Shown one piece after another: positions 34,466 to 41,896 of a DNA stretch of 64,000 nt. Within the stretch, counting starts at the first letter, position 1. Each line of letters starts with the position of its first letter. Source of the DNA: Poriferisodalis sp965221195 (GTDB lineage Bacteria; Actinomycetota; Acidimicrobiia; Acidimicrobiales; Poriferisodalaceae); contig OZ244864.1 of NCBI GenBank assembly GCA_965221195.1, positions 1,116,001 to 1,180,000 of the forward strand, written 5' to 3'. The translations under genes and the position numbers were made by a program. The notes below the pieces were generated by a model that had not been told where the DNA came from, did not search any database, and saw nothing but the letters and a program-made list of their open reading frames with translations.

Positions 34466-35731
34466 ATGGATCCCACCTATACCGCCGAAGCCGAGCGCTA
34501 CCGCGAGAAAATCCAAGCGTTCTTAGCTGAGCACCTGCCTTCAAACTGGGCAGGCATTGGCGCGCTTGACGAGGAGGCCGCTCATCGTTTCGTTGAGGAG
34601 TGGCGGACTTTGCTTGCCGACAATCAGCTCTTGGCCGTGTCGTGGCCGACTAGCTATGGCGGGGCCGGTCTCAGCGAGGTTGAGCGGATTGTGCTGGCTG
34701 AGGAGTTCGCCAAGGCCGGTGTGCCCACAGGCGGCAGCAACGACAACTTCAGTATCACGATGGTCGGCAACGCCATCATCGAGTGTGGCACCGAGGAGCA
34801 AAAGCGCCATTTCCTGCCCAAGATCATCTCGGGCGAGCATCGCTGGTGCCAGGGCTACAGCGAGCCCGACAGCGGTTCAGACCTTGCCAACTTGGGCACA
34901 CGCGCTGTGCTTGACGGCGACGAGTGGGTAATCAACGGCCAGAAAATATGGACCTCCAGCGGCCACACCGCCAACTGGATATTCGTGCTGTGTCGCACCA
35001 ACCCCACAGAAGCCAAGCATCGGGGCATTTCGTTTTTGCTGGTGCCGATGGATCAGCCCGGCGTGGAGATGCGCCCGATCATCAACATCAACAACCGCCA
35101 CGACTTCAACGAAGTGTTCTTCACTGACGCTCGCACGCCTAAAGAGAACGTGGTCGGCGATGTACACGACGGCTGGCGGGTAGCCAACGTACTGCTTGGC
35201 TTTGAGCGAGGCCATGGTGCCACCACCGACGCGTTGCGTTTCCGCGACGAGCTTGACCGGATCACCACCGTCGCTACCGAGCGGGGAGCAACCGACGATC
35301 CGCTGGTCCGTCAAGACCTCGCCCGTGCCCATACGACGGTCGAGATAATGCGGTGGATGGGTCAGCGCAATGTCACCAACGTGCTGGCCGGCAACCCACC
35401 TGGGCCTGAATCGTCGCTGCATAAGCTGCTGTGGAGCGAGTACCACCGCTGGGTAACTGAGTTGTCTGTGAGCATCCTGGGTGCCGAGGCGACTACGCCG
35501 AGTGGTCACCCCGCAGCTAACGGCATCAACACCGATGCCGTGGGAGCGGAGTTCTCCTCGCTGGCGTGGGTGCAGACGTTCATGGGCGCCCGGCCGGGCA
35601 CCATCTATGCCGGTACCTCAGAGATTCAGCGCAACATCGTTGGCGACCGCGTGCTCGGCCTTCCCCGTGAGCCTCGTGCCGACGGCGGCCCGTGGAACCA
35701 GATCGGTACCGCCCAGGCATCTCACAGCTAG
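34466..35731 (+). CDS. Acyl-CoA dehydrogenase
   Basis: A 421-residue flavoprotein that should desaturate an acyl-CoA at C2-C3 using FAD. The core stretches are in order: W-P-T-S-Y-G-G-A-G near residue 55, R-W-C-Q-G-Y-S-E-P-D-S-G-S-D-L near residue 130, W-V-I-N-G-Q-K-I-W-T-S near 155, the E-R-G-H-G-A segment, and a C-terminal G-T-S-E-I-Q-R-N-I-V-G-D-R-V-L-G-L-P. It follows the FadE-type length. The SDR gene downstream may share its transcript. Confidence 0.92.
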   Translation: MDPTYTAEAERYREKIQAFLAEHLPSNWAGIGALDEEAAHRFVEEWRTLLADNQLLAVSWPTSYGGAGLSEVERIVLAEEFAKAGVPTGGSNDNFSITMVGNAIIECGTEEQKRHFLPKIISGEHRWCQGYSEPDSGSDLANLGTRAVLDGDEWVINGQKIWTSSGHTANWIFVLCRTNPTEAKHRGISFLLVPMDQPGVEMRPIININNRHDFNEVFFTDARTPKENVVGDVHDGWRVANVLLGFERGHGATTDALRFRDELDRITTVATERGATDDPLVRQDLARAHTTVEIMRWMGQRNVTNVLAGNPPGPESSLHKLLWSEYHRWVTELSVSILGAEATTPSGHPAANGINTDAVGAEFSSLAWVQTFMGARPGTIYAGTSEIQRNIVGDRVLGLPREPRADGGPWNQIGTAQASHS

Positions 35732-35811
35732 GCATCTCACGGCACAACCTGAATACAACCGGCGCGCTTGCGTACACATCGACTGTCATCGACCCAAGGG
35801 GGGGATTGGTT

Positions 35812-36594
35812 ATGGAACTGCGACTTGACGGCAAGACAGCGCTGGTAACCGGCGGCTCAGCGGGCATCGGCAAAGGCATCGCCAAAGCGTTCGCCGATGC
35901 GGGCGCCAAGGTGATGATTACGAGCCGCAAGGCCGACAAGTGCGAGGCGGCGGTGGCCGACCTAGCCGAGACAGCCAGCGGCGAAGTTGGCTACGTGGCA
36001 TCGCACATCGGGCACCTAGATCAGGCTGAGCGGGTCATGGGCGAAACCATCGAGCGCTACGGGTCGATGGACATTCTGGTCAACAACGCAGCCACCAACC
36101 CGTGGGCGGGACCGATGATCGACTGCGACATCCCGCGGCTCGACAAGACCTACGAGGTGAACCTGCGGGCTCCGCTGCAGTGGACGCAGACCGCAAGGCA
36201 GATGTGGATGGGTGCCCACGGTGGCTCGGTGATCAACATCGCCTCTGTTGGGGGCCACCACACCTCGGGGGCACTTGGTGTCTACTGCATGTTCAAAGAC
36301 GCGCTCATGCACATGACCCGGCAGTTGGCCGCCGAGCTAGGACCGAAGATACGTGTCAACTGCATTGCGCCGGGGCTGATCCGTACCGACTTTGCGCGAG
36401 TGCTGTGGGATGGGCCGCGTGGGCATCAGATCGCCGACCAGTTGCCCATGAAGCGGCTTGGTGAGCCGTCCGACATCGGCGAGGCTGCGCTGTTTCTGTC
36501 CGCCGCTGCAGCGTGGATGACAGGCCACGTCATGGACATAGACGGCGGTGAGTGCGTGAAGATCGCCGGCGAGCTGCCGCTCGAAGCGGGCTAG
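35812..36594 (+). CDS. Short-chain dehydrogenase/reductase (SDR)
   Basis: A 260-residue classical SDR from the ATG at 35812, preceded by AAGGGGGGG. The NAD(P) motif is T-G-G-S-A-G-I-G-K-G (residues 13-22), then N-N-A-A, the catalytic Ser in N-I-A-S-V-G, and Tyr-x-x-x-Lys as Y-C-M-F-K. The C-terminal M-D-I-D-G-G-E is the usual family end. It probably oxidises or reduces a hydroxyacyl or alcohol substrate. The gene begins 80 bp after the acyl-CoA dehydrogenase gene. Confidence 0.9.
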   Translation: MELRLDGKTALVTGGSAGIGKGIAKAFADAGAKVMITSRKADKCEAAVADLAETASGEVGYVASHIGHLDQAERVMGETIERYGSMDILVNNAATNPWAGPMIDCDIPRLDKTYEVNLRAPLQWTQTARQMWMGAHGGSVINIASVGGHHTSGALGVYCMFKDALMHMTRQLAAELGPKIRVNCIAPGLIRTDFARVLWDGPRGHQIADQLPMKRLGEPSDIGEAALFLSAAAAWMTGHVMDIDGGECVKIAGELPLEAG

Positions 36595-36902
36595 CTGTAA
36601 TGCCTAGTGAAGTTGTTGACGCGGCTGGCGGGTGTGTCTCCGATGGCTGTGTCATGTCCGACTCATCAGCGCGGCTCACCGAAGACTGTTCGGCTCGCTT
36701 GATCCCGAAACCCAAGATGCGCCCGTCGGTCTCGACGCGGAGTTCGAGTTCGGCGCCGTCGGCCGCGCTTCTCTGCGGTTTAGCTATCTGCTGGGCGCTG
36801 GCGCAAGCGAGTCTGTCGCGTGCCGTCTCACGCTCTTGAGCGCCCGCTTTGGGTACCTGCTTAATGCGCTGTGGCTTAATGCGCTGTGGCCGTCCCAGTC
36901 GT
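36595..36902. other. Intergenic region, including the start of the tandem-duplicated segment
   Basis: About 308 bp between the SDR gene and the first coiled-coil gene, whose transcription converges on it. The right part (from about 36770) is similar to 37450-37640 and 38080-38265, so it is the end of one duplicated unit. A 15-bp perfect tandem duplication CTTAATGCGCTGTGG lies at 36860-36889. No gene is seen. Confidence 0.5.
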
Positions 36903-37310
36903 TCAGCCGATGATGCCGAAGGCGCTGAGCCAGACGGGTGCCCCTACTGCAAGCCCAACAGAGATGACCGTGCCCGTCAGCCAGAAGTGGCGCTGCCGGG
37001 CTGTGCTGCGGTCGTCAGAGCGCTGCGCTGCTGCCTCGGAGCGGTCTTCGGCGCGCTGTGCTGCTGCCTCGGCGCGGTCTTCTGCGCGCTGTGCTTCGAT
37101 CTTCGCGAAGCCGGCGTTCATTTCTTCTTTGGTGGCGAACTTGACGGTCAGTTCGGCGACGAGACGCGACACTTCGGTTGAGAGGTGGTCTTTGGTGACG
37201 AGGTCTGACAGGGGCGCGGGGGCGAGGCAGGTCATTAGGTACTCGGCGAGCGACTCGTCGGTTTGTTCACATAGCCAAGCATAGAGACGTGTTCGTTGCT
37301 GTTCAGACAT
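36903..37310 (-). CDS. Small coiled-coil protein with C-terminal membrane anchor (paralogue 1 of 3)
   Basis: A 135-residue protein from the ATG at 37310, preceded by AGGAGG. The conserved N-terminal domain (R-T-R-L-Y-A-W-L-C-E-Q then L-A-E-Y-L-M-T-C-L-A-P) is followed by a V-T-K-D/F-A-T-K-E-E-type linker, a charged helix with an 11-residue repeat A-E-D-R-x-E-A-A-A-Q-R in three copies, and a single hydrophobic C-terminal segment (F-W-L-T-G-T-V-I-S-V-G-L-A-V-G-A-P-V-W-L). I would expect an oligomeric rod anchored in the membrane with its N-terminal domain in the cytoplasm. The function is unknown. Confidence 0.7.
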   Translation of the reverse strand: MSEQQRTRLYAWLCEQTDESLAEYLMTCLAPAPLSDLVTKDHLSTEVSRLVAELTVKFATKEEMNAGFAKIEAQRAEDRAEAAAQRAEDRSEAAAQRSDDRSTARQRHFWLTGTVISVGLAVGAPVWLSAFGIIG

Positions 37311-37639
37311 GGTGTCCTCCTGATCGGATCGGCAACCTTGTAGCCTAGACAGCATATGTCAATACTTTTTATGTATTTTACGTAAGTTTGTGTGTTGGTG
37401 GGATAGGGGTCTGCGAACTGATCGGCTGCTGGGCGGCACTGGCCGCGCTGCTTTGCGGCTGAGTTATCTGCTGGATTCTGGCGCGCCGCGACACTCGTGT
37501 TGAGGTCGGCGTGACAGTGACGGCTGCAGATGAGTTATCTGCTGGGCCACTGATGCGCGCGAGTCCAGAGCGTCCTGTCTCACGCTTCTGAGTGACCGTG
37601 TTGGGTACCTGCTTGATGTGCTGCGGTGGTCCCGGCTGC

Positions 37640-37936
37640 TTAGCCGATGATGCCGAAGGCGCTGAGCCAGACGGGTGCCCCTACTGCAAGCCCAACAGAG
37701 ATGACCGTGCCCGTCAGCCAGAAGTGTCGTTGTCGAGCTTCGGCACGCTGTGTTGCGAAGCCGGCGTTCAATTCTTCTTTGGTGGCGAAGCGCGACAGTT
37801 CAGCGGAGAGGTAGTCCTTGGTGACGAGGTCTGACAGGGGCGCGGGGGCGAGGCAGGTCATTAGGTACTCGGCGAGCGACTCGTCGGTTTGTTCACATAG
37901 CCAAGCATAGAGACGTGTTCGTTGCTGTTCAGACAT
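37640..37936 (-). CDS. Small coiled-coil protein with C-terminal membrane anchor (paralogue 2 of 3)
   Basis: A 98-residue paralogue of the neighbouring genes, from the ATG at 37936 with AGGAGG upstream. The N-terminal 55 residues and the C-terminal membrane segment are almost identical to paralogue 1, but the coiled-coil middle is about 37 residues shorter: all but a remnant of the 11-residue repeats is gone. Its upstream region duplicates that of paralogue 1, including TTGACA in an AT-rich stretch that may be the promoter. Confidence 0.7.
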   Translation of the reverse strand: MSEQQRTRLYAWLCEQTDESLAEYLMTCLAPAPLSDLVTKDYLSAELSRFATKEELNAGFATQRAEARQRHFWLTGTVISVGLAVGAPVWLSAFGIIG

Positions 37937-38264
37937 GGTGTCCTCCTGATCGGATCGGCAACCTTGTAGCCTAGACAGCATATGTCAATACTTTTTATGT
38001 ATTTTACGTAAGTTTGTGTGTTGGTGGGATAGGGGTCTGCGAACTGATCGGCTGCTGGGCGGCACTGGCCGCGCTGCTTTGCGGCTGAGTTATCTGCTGG
38101 ACACTGACGCGCTGCGACACTCGCGTTGAGGTCGGCGTGACAGTGACGGCTGCAGATGAGTTATCTGCTGGATACTGGCGCGCTCGAATCTGGAGCGTGT
38201 CGTCTGACGCTCTTGGGTGCCCACATTGAGTACTTGCTCAATGCGCTGCGGTTGTCCCAGTCGT

Positions 38265-38639
38265 TCAGCCGATGATGCCGAAGGTGTTGAGCCAGACGGG
38301 TGTTCCCACTGCGCATCCGACGGAGATGATCGTGCCCGTCAGCCAGAAATGGCGCTGCCGGGCTGTGCTGCGGTCGTCAGAGCGCTGCGCTGCTGCCTCG
38401 GAGCGGTCTTCGGCGCGCTTTGCTTCGATCTTCGCGAAGCCGGCGTTCATTTCTTCTTTGGTGGCGAACTTGACGTTCAACTCGGCGACGAGACGCGACA
38501 CTTCGGTTGTGAGGTGGTCTTTGGTGACGAGGTCTGACAGGGGCGCGGGGGCGAGGCAGGTCATTAGGTACTCGGCCAATGACTCGTCGGTTTGTTCACA
38601 TAGCCAAGCATAGAGACGTGTTCGTTGCTGTTCAGACAT
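38265..38639 (-). CDS. Small coiled-coil protein with C-terminal membrane anchor (paralogue 3 of 3)
   Basis: A 124-residue paralogue from the ATG at 38639, preceded by AAGGAGG. It keeps the conserved N-terminal domain and carries two of the 11-residue coiled-coil repeats. The membrane segment has small changes (T-I-I-S-V-G-C-A-V-G-T-P-V-W-L-N). It lies just upstream of the cas operon on the opposite strand, with about 300 bp between the two starts. Confidence 0.7.
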   Translation of the reverse strand: MSEQQRTRLYAWLCEQTDESLAEYLMTCLAPAPLSDLVTKDHLTTEVSRLVAELNVKFATKEEMNAGFAKIEAKRAEDRSEAAAQRSDDRSTARQRHFWLTGTIISVGCAVGTPVWLNTFGIIG

Positions 38640-38739
38640 GGTGCCCTCCTTGGGACAGTCGGCGTGAGCAGCAGACCTTAGATGTGACTCGTCAACATAT
38701 GTCATGTATTTTCAGCACATCAACTCAAATTCACGGCGG

Positions 38740-38877
38740 TCAGTTTCGTAGCTCTTCAGCACACACCAGGGGCGAAGCGGTGATGTCCGGCCCAACGGAT
38801 TCGATTGCCGAAGACGGCCTTGGCTCCTCGTTGTGCTGAGCAGCAAGCGCTCCATCGCCAGCAGTTGTCCCATTCAT
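38740..38877 (-). CDS. Possible 45-residue protein divergent from the cas operon
   Basis: An ORF from the ATG at 38877 with AAGG about 8 bp upstream, encoding M-N-G-T-T-A-G-D-G-A-L-A-A-Q-H-N-E-E and ending L-V-C-A-E-E-L-R-N. It is acidic, without a membrane segment, and matches nothing I recognise. Its position between the coiled-coil genes and the cas promoter makes a regulatory peptide possible, but a chance ORF is equally likely. Confidence 0.25.
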   Translation of the reverse strand: MNGTTAGDGALAAQHNEEPRPSSAIESVGPDITASPLVCAEELRN

Positions 38878-38886
38878 GTCACACCC

Positions 38887-38933
38887 TTGTTGTAAGTATG
38901 TAGAGCAGTACATATGGCCTGTTTTAGAAGGAG
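38887..38933 (+). promoter_or_regulatory. Putative cas operon promoter with inverted repeat, and csb1 ribosome site
   Basis: TTGTTG (38887-38892) and TACATA (38909-38914) are spaced by 16 bp, a plausible -35/-10 pair. TATGTA (38897-38902) and TACATA (38909-38914) form a perfect inverted repeat with a 6-base spacer overlapping the -10 box, as a repressor operator would. GAAGGAG (38927-38933) is the ribosome site that fixes the csb1 start at 38942. Confidence 0.45.
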
Positions 38934-38941
38934 CCAAACTC

Positions 38942-40201
38942 ATGTCAGATCTGACTTACGAGCAGTTGCGTGCTGCAGTCGGCGGCGATGCCGTCGCACT
39001 GCGGTCCCGCACGGAGTTGCAACCGGCTGACGGTTCGGGCGGGAAAGTCTTCCCGCCCACTTACGCAGTCAACGCGTCGCACAAATACGCAGTAGAGACA
39101 AGGTACGTACGCGACCCTGAGTCGGGCGACCGTGAAACCCAGACAGTGTTGCTTGACTCGGTGGCATCCCAAGCCAATCGGGCTGAGCTGGCGCTGCTGG
39201 AGGGATGGGAACTCGGGGAGCTTCAGTTTCCAGTGCCGTTTGTAGATTTCGCGACGGACGACGGCGAGTTTGATGACATCGGCCGGATCACGGTTCTGGA
39301 AGCACCGCACCGGCTCGCTGACGCGATTTTCCGCGACAGCATGCTTGACGGCACGTTGTTCCGGCTGTCGGATTTAGGTCGGGCCATCACCGATGCACAG
39401 CCTCGAAACGCGACTGCGTTGTTTCGTTGTTCGCCGACCGCGCTGTTGTTTGGGCAGTGGGACTCCACCGGCCCGAAGGGAGGTTTGGGGTCAAAGTTTC
39501 AACGGGCGTACGTGTCAGAGATCGTCGGACACGATGTTCAAGTGGGCGTGAAGGTCGGCAGCCGCCTTGATCCGTTACAAATTGAGCGGCTTGGCAGCGA
39601 TCAGATCGCCTACAACCACGACGACCCAGCGCAAGTTTGGACACTTGACCCGGCGGAAGCCGTTCGCTCCAAGGGCGGGAAGCCTGAGCCAGCATCCCGG
39701 GGTAGTGATTCTGGCACTGCAGGCCAGCCCTCGAAGATCAACCACGGCAACATTGCGCCGAGTATTGACGCTCAGTCGGGCGGGGTGACGATTTCCCGCG
39801 CTGTCCAGACGACTGTGCTGTCGCTAGCAGCACTGCGGCGGCTGAAATTCGGTGGCCATGACCGGACATCGCAAGTTGAGGCTCGGACTGCCGTCGCGGC
39901 CCTAGGGGTTGCGGCAATCGTTTATCAACAGCAGATGGATTTCGACCTGCGCTCTCGCTGCCTGCTGATTCCCGAGCACGGGCCGCGAATTGAGTTGGTC
40001 GGTCGAGATGGGGCTCCTGCGGAGGTGGTTGACATCAGCCGTGAGATAGCAGCGAGCATCCTTGCCGACGCTGCTCAAGCTGCCTCTGAAGCATCGATCG
40101 GTTGGGAGACCAATGAAATTCGGCTCGTGCCAGCACCCAAGCTGCTTGAACTTTTGCGTCGAAGCCGCGAGACCGCCGCTCGCGAGACTCCAGAGGGATA
40201 G
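38942..40201 (+). CDS. csb1: Type I-G (I-U) CRISPR protein Csb1 (Cas7)
   Basis: A 419-residue protein of the GSU0053/Csb1 family, the Cas7 backbone subunit that lines the crRNA in the type I-G effector. Visible family features are the S-R-T-E-L-Q-P near residue 20, D-S-V-A-S-Q-A-N-R near residue 73, A-L-F-R-C-S-P-T-A-L-L-F-G-Q-W-D-S-T-G near residue 165, and R-A-Y-V-S-E-I-V-G near residue 195. The ATG at 38942 has a strong GAAGGAG; the longer frame from 38876 is not needed. First gene of the operon; csb2 starts 3 bp after its stop. Confidence 0.9.
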   Translation: MSDLTYEQLRAAVGGDAVALRSRTELQPADGSGGKVFPPTYAVNASHKYAVETRYVRDPESGDRETQTVLLDSVASQANRAELALLEGWELGELQFPVPFVDFATDDGEFDDIGRITVLEAPHRLADAIFRDSMLDGTLFRLSDLGRAITDAQPRNATALFRCSPTALLFGQWDSTGPKGGLGSKFQRAYVSEIVGHDVQVGVKVGSRLDPLQIERLGSDQIAYNHDDPAQVWTLDPAEAVRSKGGKPEPASRGSDSGTAGQPSKINHGNIAPSIDAQSGGVTISRAVQTTVLSLAALRRLKFGGHDRTSQVEARTAVAALGVAAIVYQQQMDFDLRSRCLLIPEHGPRIELVGRDGAPAEVVDISREIAASILADAAQAASEASIGWETNEIRLVPAPKLLELLRRSRETAARETPEG

Positions 40202-40204
40202 GCG

Positions 40205-41896
40205 ATGCTTGCTATTGAGGTCAATTTTCTGACCGGCAGGTACGTGGCGACTGCCCATCATGATCGTCGTGAACACGAGTGGCCACCCCACCCAGCGCGG
40301 CTGTTCTCCGCTCTCGTAGCAACTTGGGCAGATTCCTCGGAGCCTGATCTCGCACAACGGGGTGCGCTGGAATGGCTAGAGAGCCAAGACCCTCCGCACA
40401 TCTCGGCCTCTCGGGACGGCGATGTGGCAGTCCGGCGCACAGTCAGCCATTTCGTACCGGTGAACGACACATCCGTGGTTGCCAGTGCCCATTACCGCAA
40501 GCGTGCCGAGCGTCTCGATGCCCTCGTCAACCAATACGAGGAAGAACTGGAAGCAGCTGGCGGTGAGCTAACACGTAGTGCCGAACGACTGAGGGACAAG
40601 ATCGACAAGGAGCTTCTCGTCGAAGCTTTAGTGGCTTCGGCGGGCAAAACGAATTTCAAAGATGCCGTGGAGCTATTGCCCGACAGTCGCACCAAGCAGG
40701 AACGACACTTCCCGTCGGTAACTCCCGCCGATTCACGCGTGGTTTACAGGTGGGATGCTGACCCGGAAGCGAGCAGCCGAGTGGCGCTGGGCGAACTTCT
40801 AGCCAGCGTGACCAGAGTCGGTCATTCCTCCTCGCTGGCATCCTGCCGATTGATCAACGATGTACCCGAGTCAACACTGCGTCCAGGTGCGGGCACACGG
40901 ATACTTCGTTGCATTCAAACCGGTCAGCTCGCGGCCCTTGAGCGACTGCATGCCGGGCATGGCGGCCTCCGACCGCGTTCGCTTCCGTTCATCGGTGTGC
41001 CGTACAGCGAAGTGGACGACGGCCCTATTGTCGACCCCAATTCCATTCGGCCCAATATCGCGGGTGATCTGGTGATCTTCGAATTGCCGCCTGAGGCTCG
41101 TGGTATGTCGGCTACCCGCATAGTTGAGTTCACTCAAGCACTACGAGGAGCAATCTTTCAGCACGCCTCCGATCCGCTTCCCGAAGGGCTTAGTGGTCAC
41201 ACCCTTGACGGCGCACCGACCCGCGACCCCCATGTCGTGTTTCTCGGATTACCTTTCGTCGGACACGCGCACGCCAACGGACGCCTCATGGGATTGGCAA
41301 TGATGCTGCCGACGGGCCTCAGCGAGGAAGCGCGGCTTGCAGCTCTGCGTGCCGTTGGGCAGTGGGAGGTGACTGCGCCGCACGGCGATTGCAGGCTGAT
41401 GCTTCCGGGCGGTCGAACATTTGATTTGATACGCAAGCAGCCACCGTTTGAGCTGAAGACACTTGAGTCTTATGTGTGGCGAGGTCCGGCACGCGAGTGG
41501 GTAACTGCTACCCCAATCGCGTTGCCCAAGAATCCGGGCCGCCTTGCCAAGGGGTCTGCTGCATCTCGCGCCAAGGCGTGGGCTGTTGCAGAAGAAAACG
41601 TGCGCCAGTCCTGCTTGCACGTAGGGCTGCCCGAACCTGAGAGCGTTGTTGTGTCGCTTGATTCAATTATGGTGGGCGGCCGACCTGCTGCGGCATTCCC
41701 GCCTTTCGTTCAGGGCACCCGCCGGGGAGACGGCGTGCGCCGACGTTTGGTGCATGCCGCTGTTCGCTTCCGCGAATCTATCGAAGGCCCAGTGCTGATT
41801 GGTGCCGGACGCTTTCTCGGACTGGGCCTCATGCGTCCGACTCCGTTGAAATCAGCGGAACGGACACTGCAAGGGGAGAGCATTAGCGATGAGTGA
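40205..41896 (+). CDS. csb2: Type I-G (I-U) CRISPR protein Csb2 (Cas5-Cas6 fusion)
   Basis: A 563-residue protein of the GSU0054/Csb2 family, which combines a Cas5-like part with a Cas6-like crRNA-processing part. The N-terminus L-A-I-E-V-N-F-L-T-G-R-Y, then H-P-A-R-L-F-S-A-L, is the Cas5-like RAMP opening; the C-terminus has the glycine-rich Cas6 loop G-P-V-L-I-G-A-G-R-F-L-G-L-G-L. A charged helical insertion (residues about 95-165) separates parts of the N-terminal fold. It overlaps the cas3 start by 8 bp. It should cut the repeat transcript and remain in the complex. Confidence 0.9.
   Translation: MLAIEVNFLTGRYVATAHHDRREHEWPPHPARLFSALVATWADSSEPDLAQRGALEWLESQDPPHISASRDGDVAVRRTVSHFVPVNDTSVVASAHYRKRAERLDALVNQYEEELEAAGGELTRSAERLRDKIDKELLVEALVASAGKTNFKDAVELLPDSRTKQERHFPSVTPADSRVVYRWDADPEASSRVALGELLASVTRVGHSSSLASCRLINDVPESTLRPGAGTRILRCIQTGQLAALERLHAGHGGLRPRSLPFIGVPYSEVDDGPIVDPNSIRPNIAGDLVIFELPPEARGMSATRIVEFTQALRGAIFQHASDPLPEGLSGHTLDGAPTRDPHVVFLGLPFVGHAHANGRLMGLAMMLPTGLSEEARLAALRAVGQWEVTAPHGDCRLMLPGGRTFDLIRKQPPFELKTLESYVWRGPAREWVTATPIALPKNPGRLAKGSAASRAKAWAVAEENVRQSCLHVGLPEPESVVVSLDSIMVGGRPAAAFPPFVQGTRRGDGVRRRLVHAAVRFRESIEGPVLIGAGRFLGLGLMRPTPLKSAERTLQGESISDE

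Larger units (their letters stand above)
36760..38705. repeat. Triplicated segment of about 630 bp carrying paralogous coiled-coil genes
   Basis: The region consists of three tandem units. The blocks 37311-37475 and 37937-38101 (upstream of the first two genes) are almost identical at an offset of 626 bp. The motif GAGTTATCTGCTGG recurs at 37461, 37532, 38087 and 38158, with a variant near 36780. Unit 3 (38265-38705) is more diverged upstream of its gene. Internal deletions and insertions are confined mainly to the coiled-coil coding part. Confidence 0.85.
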
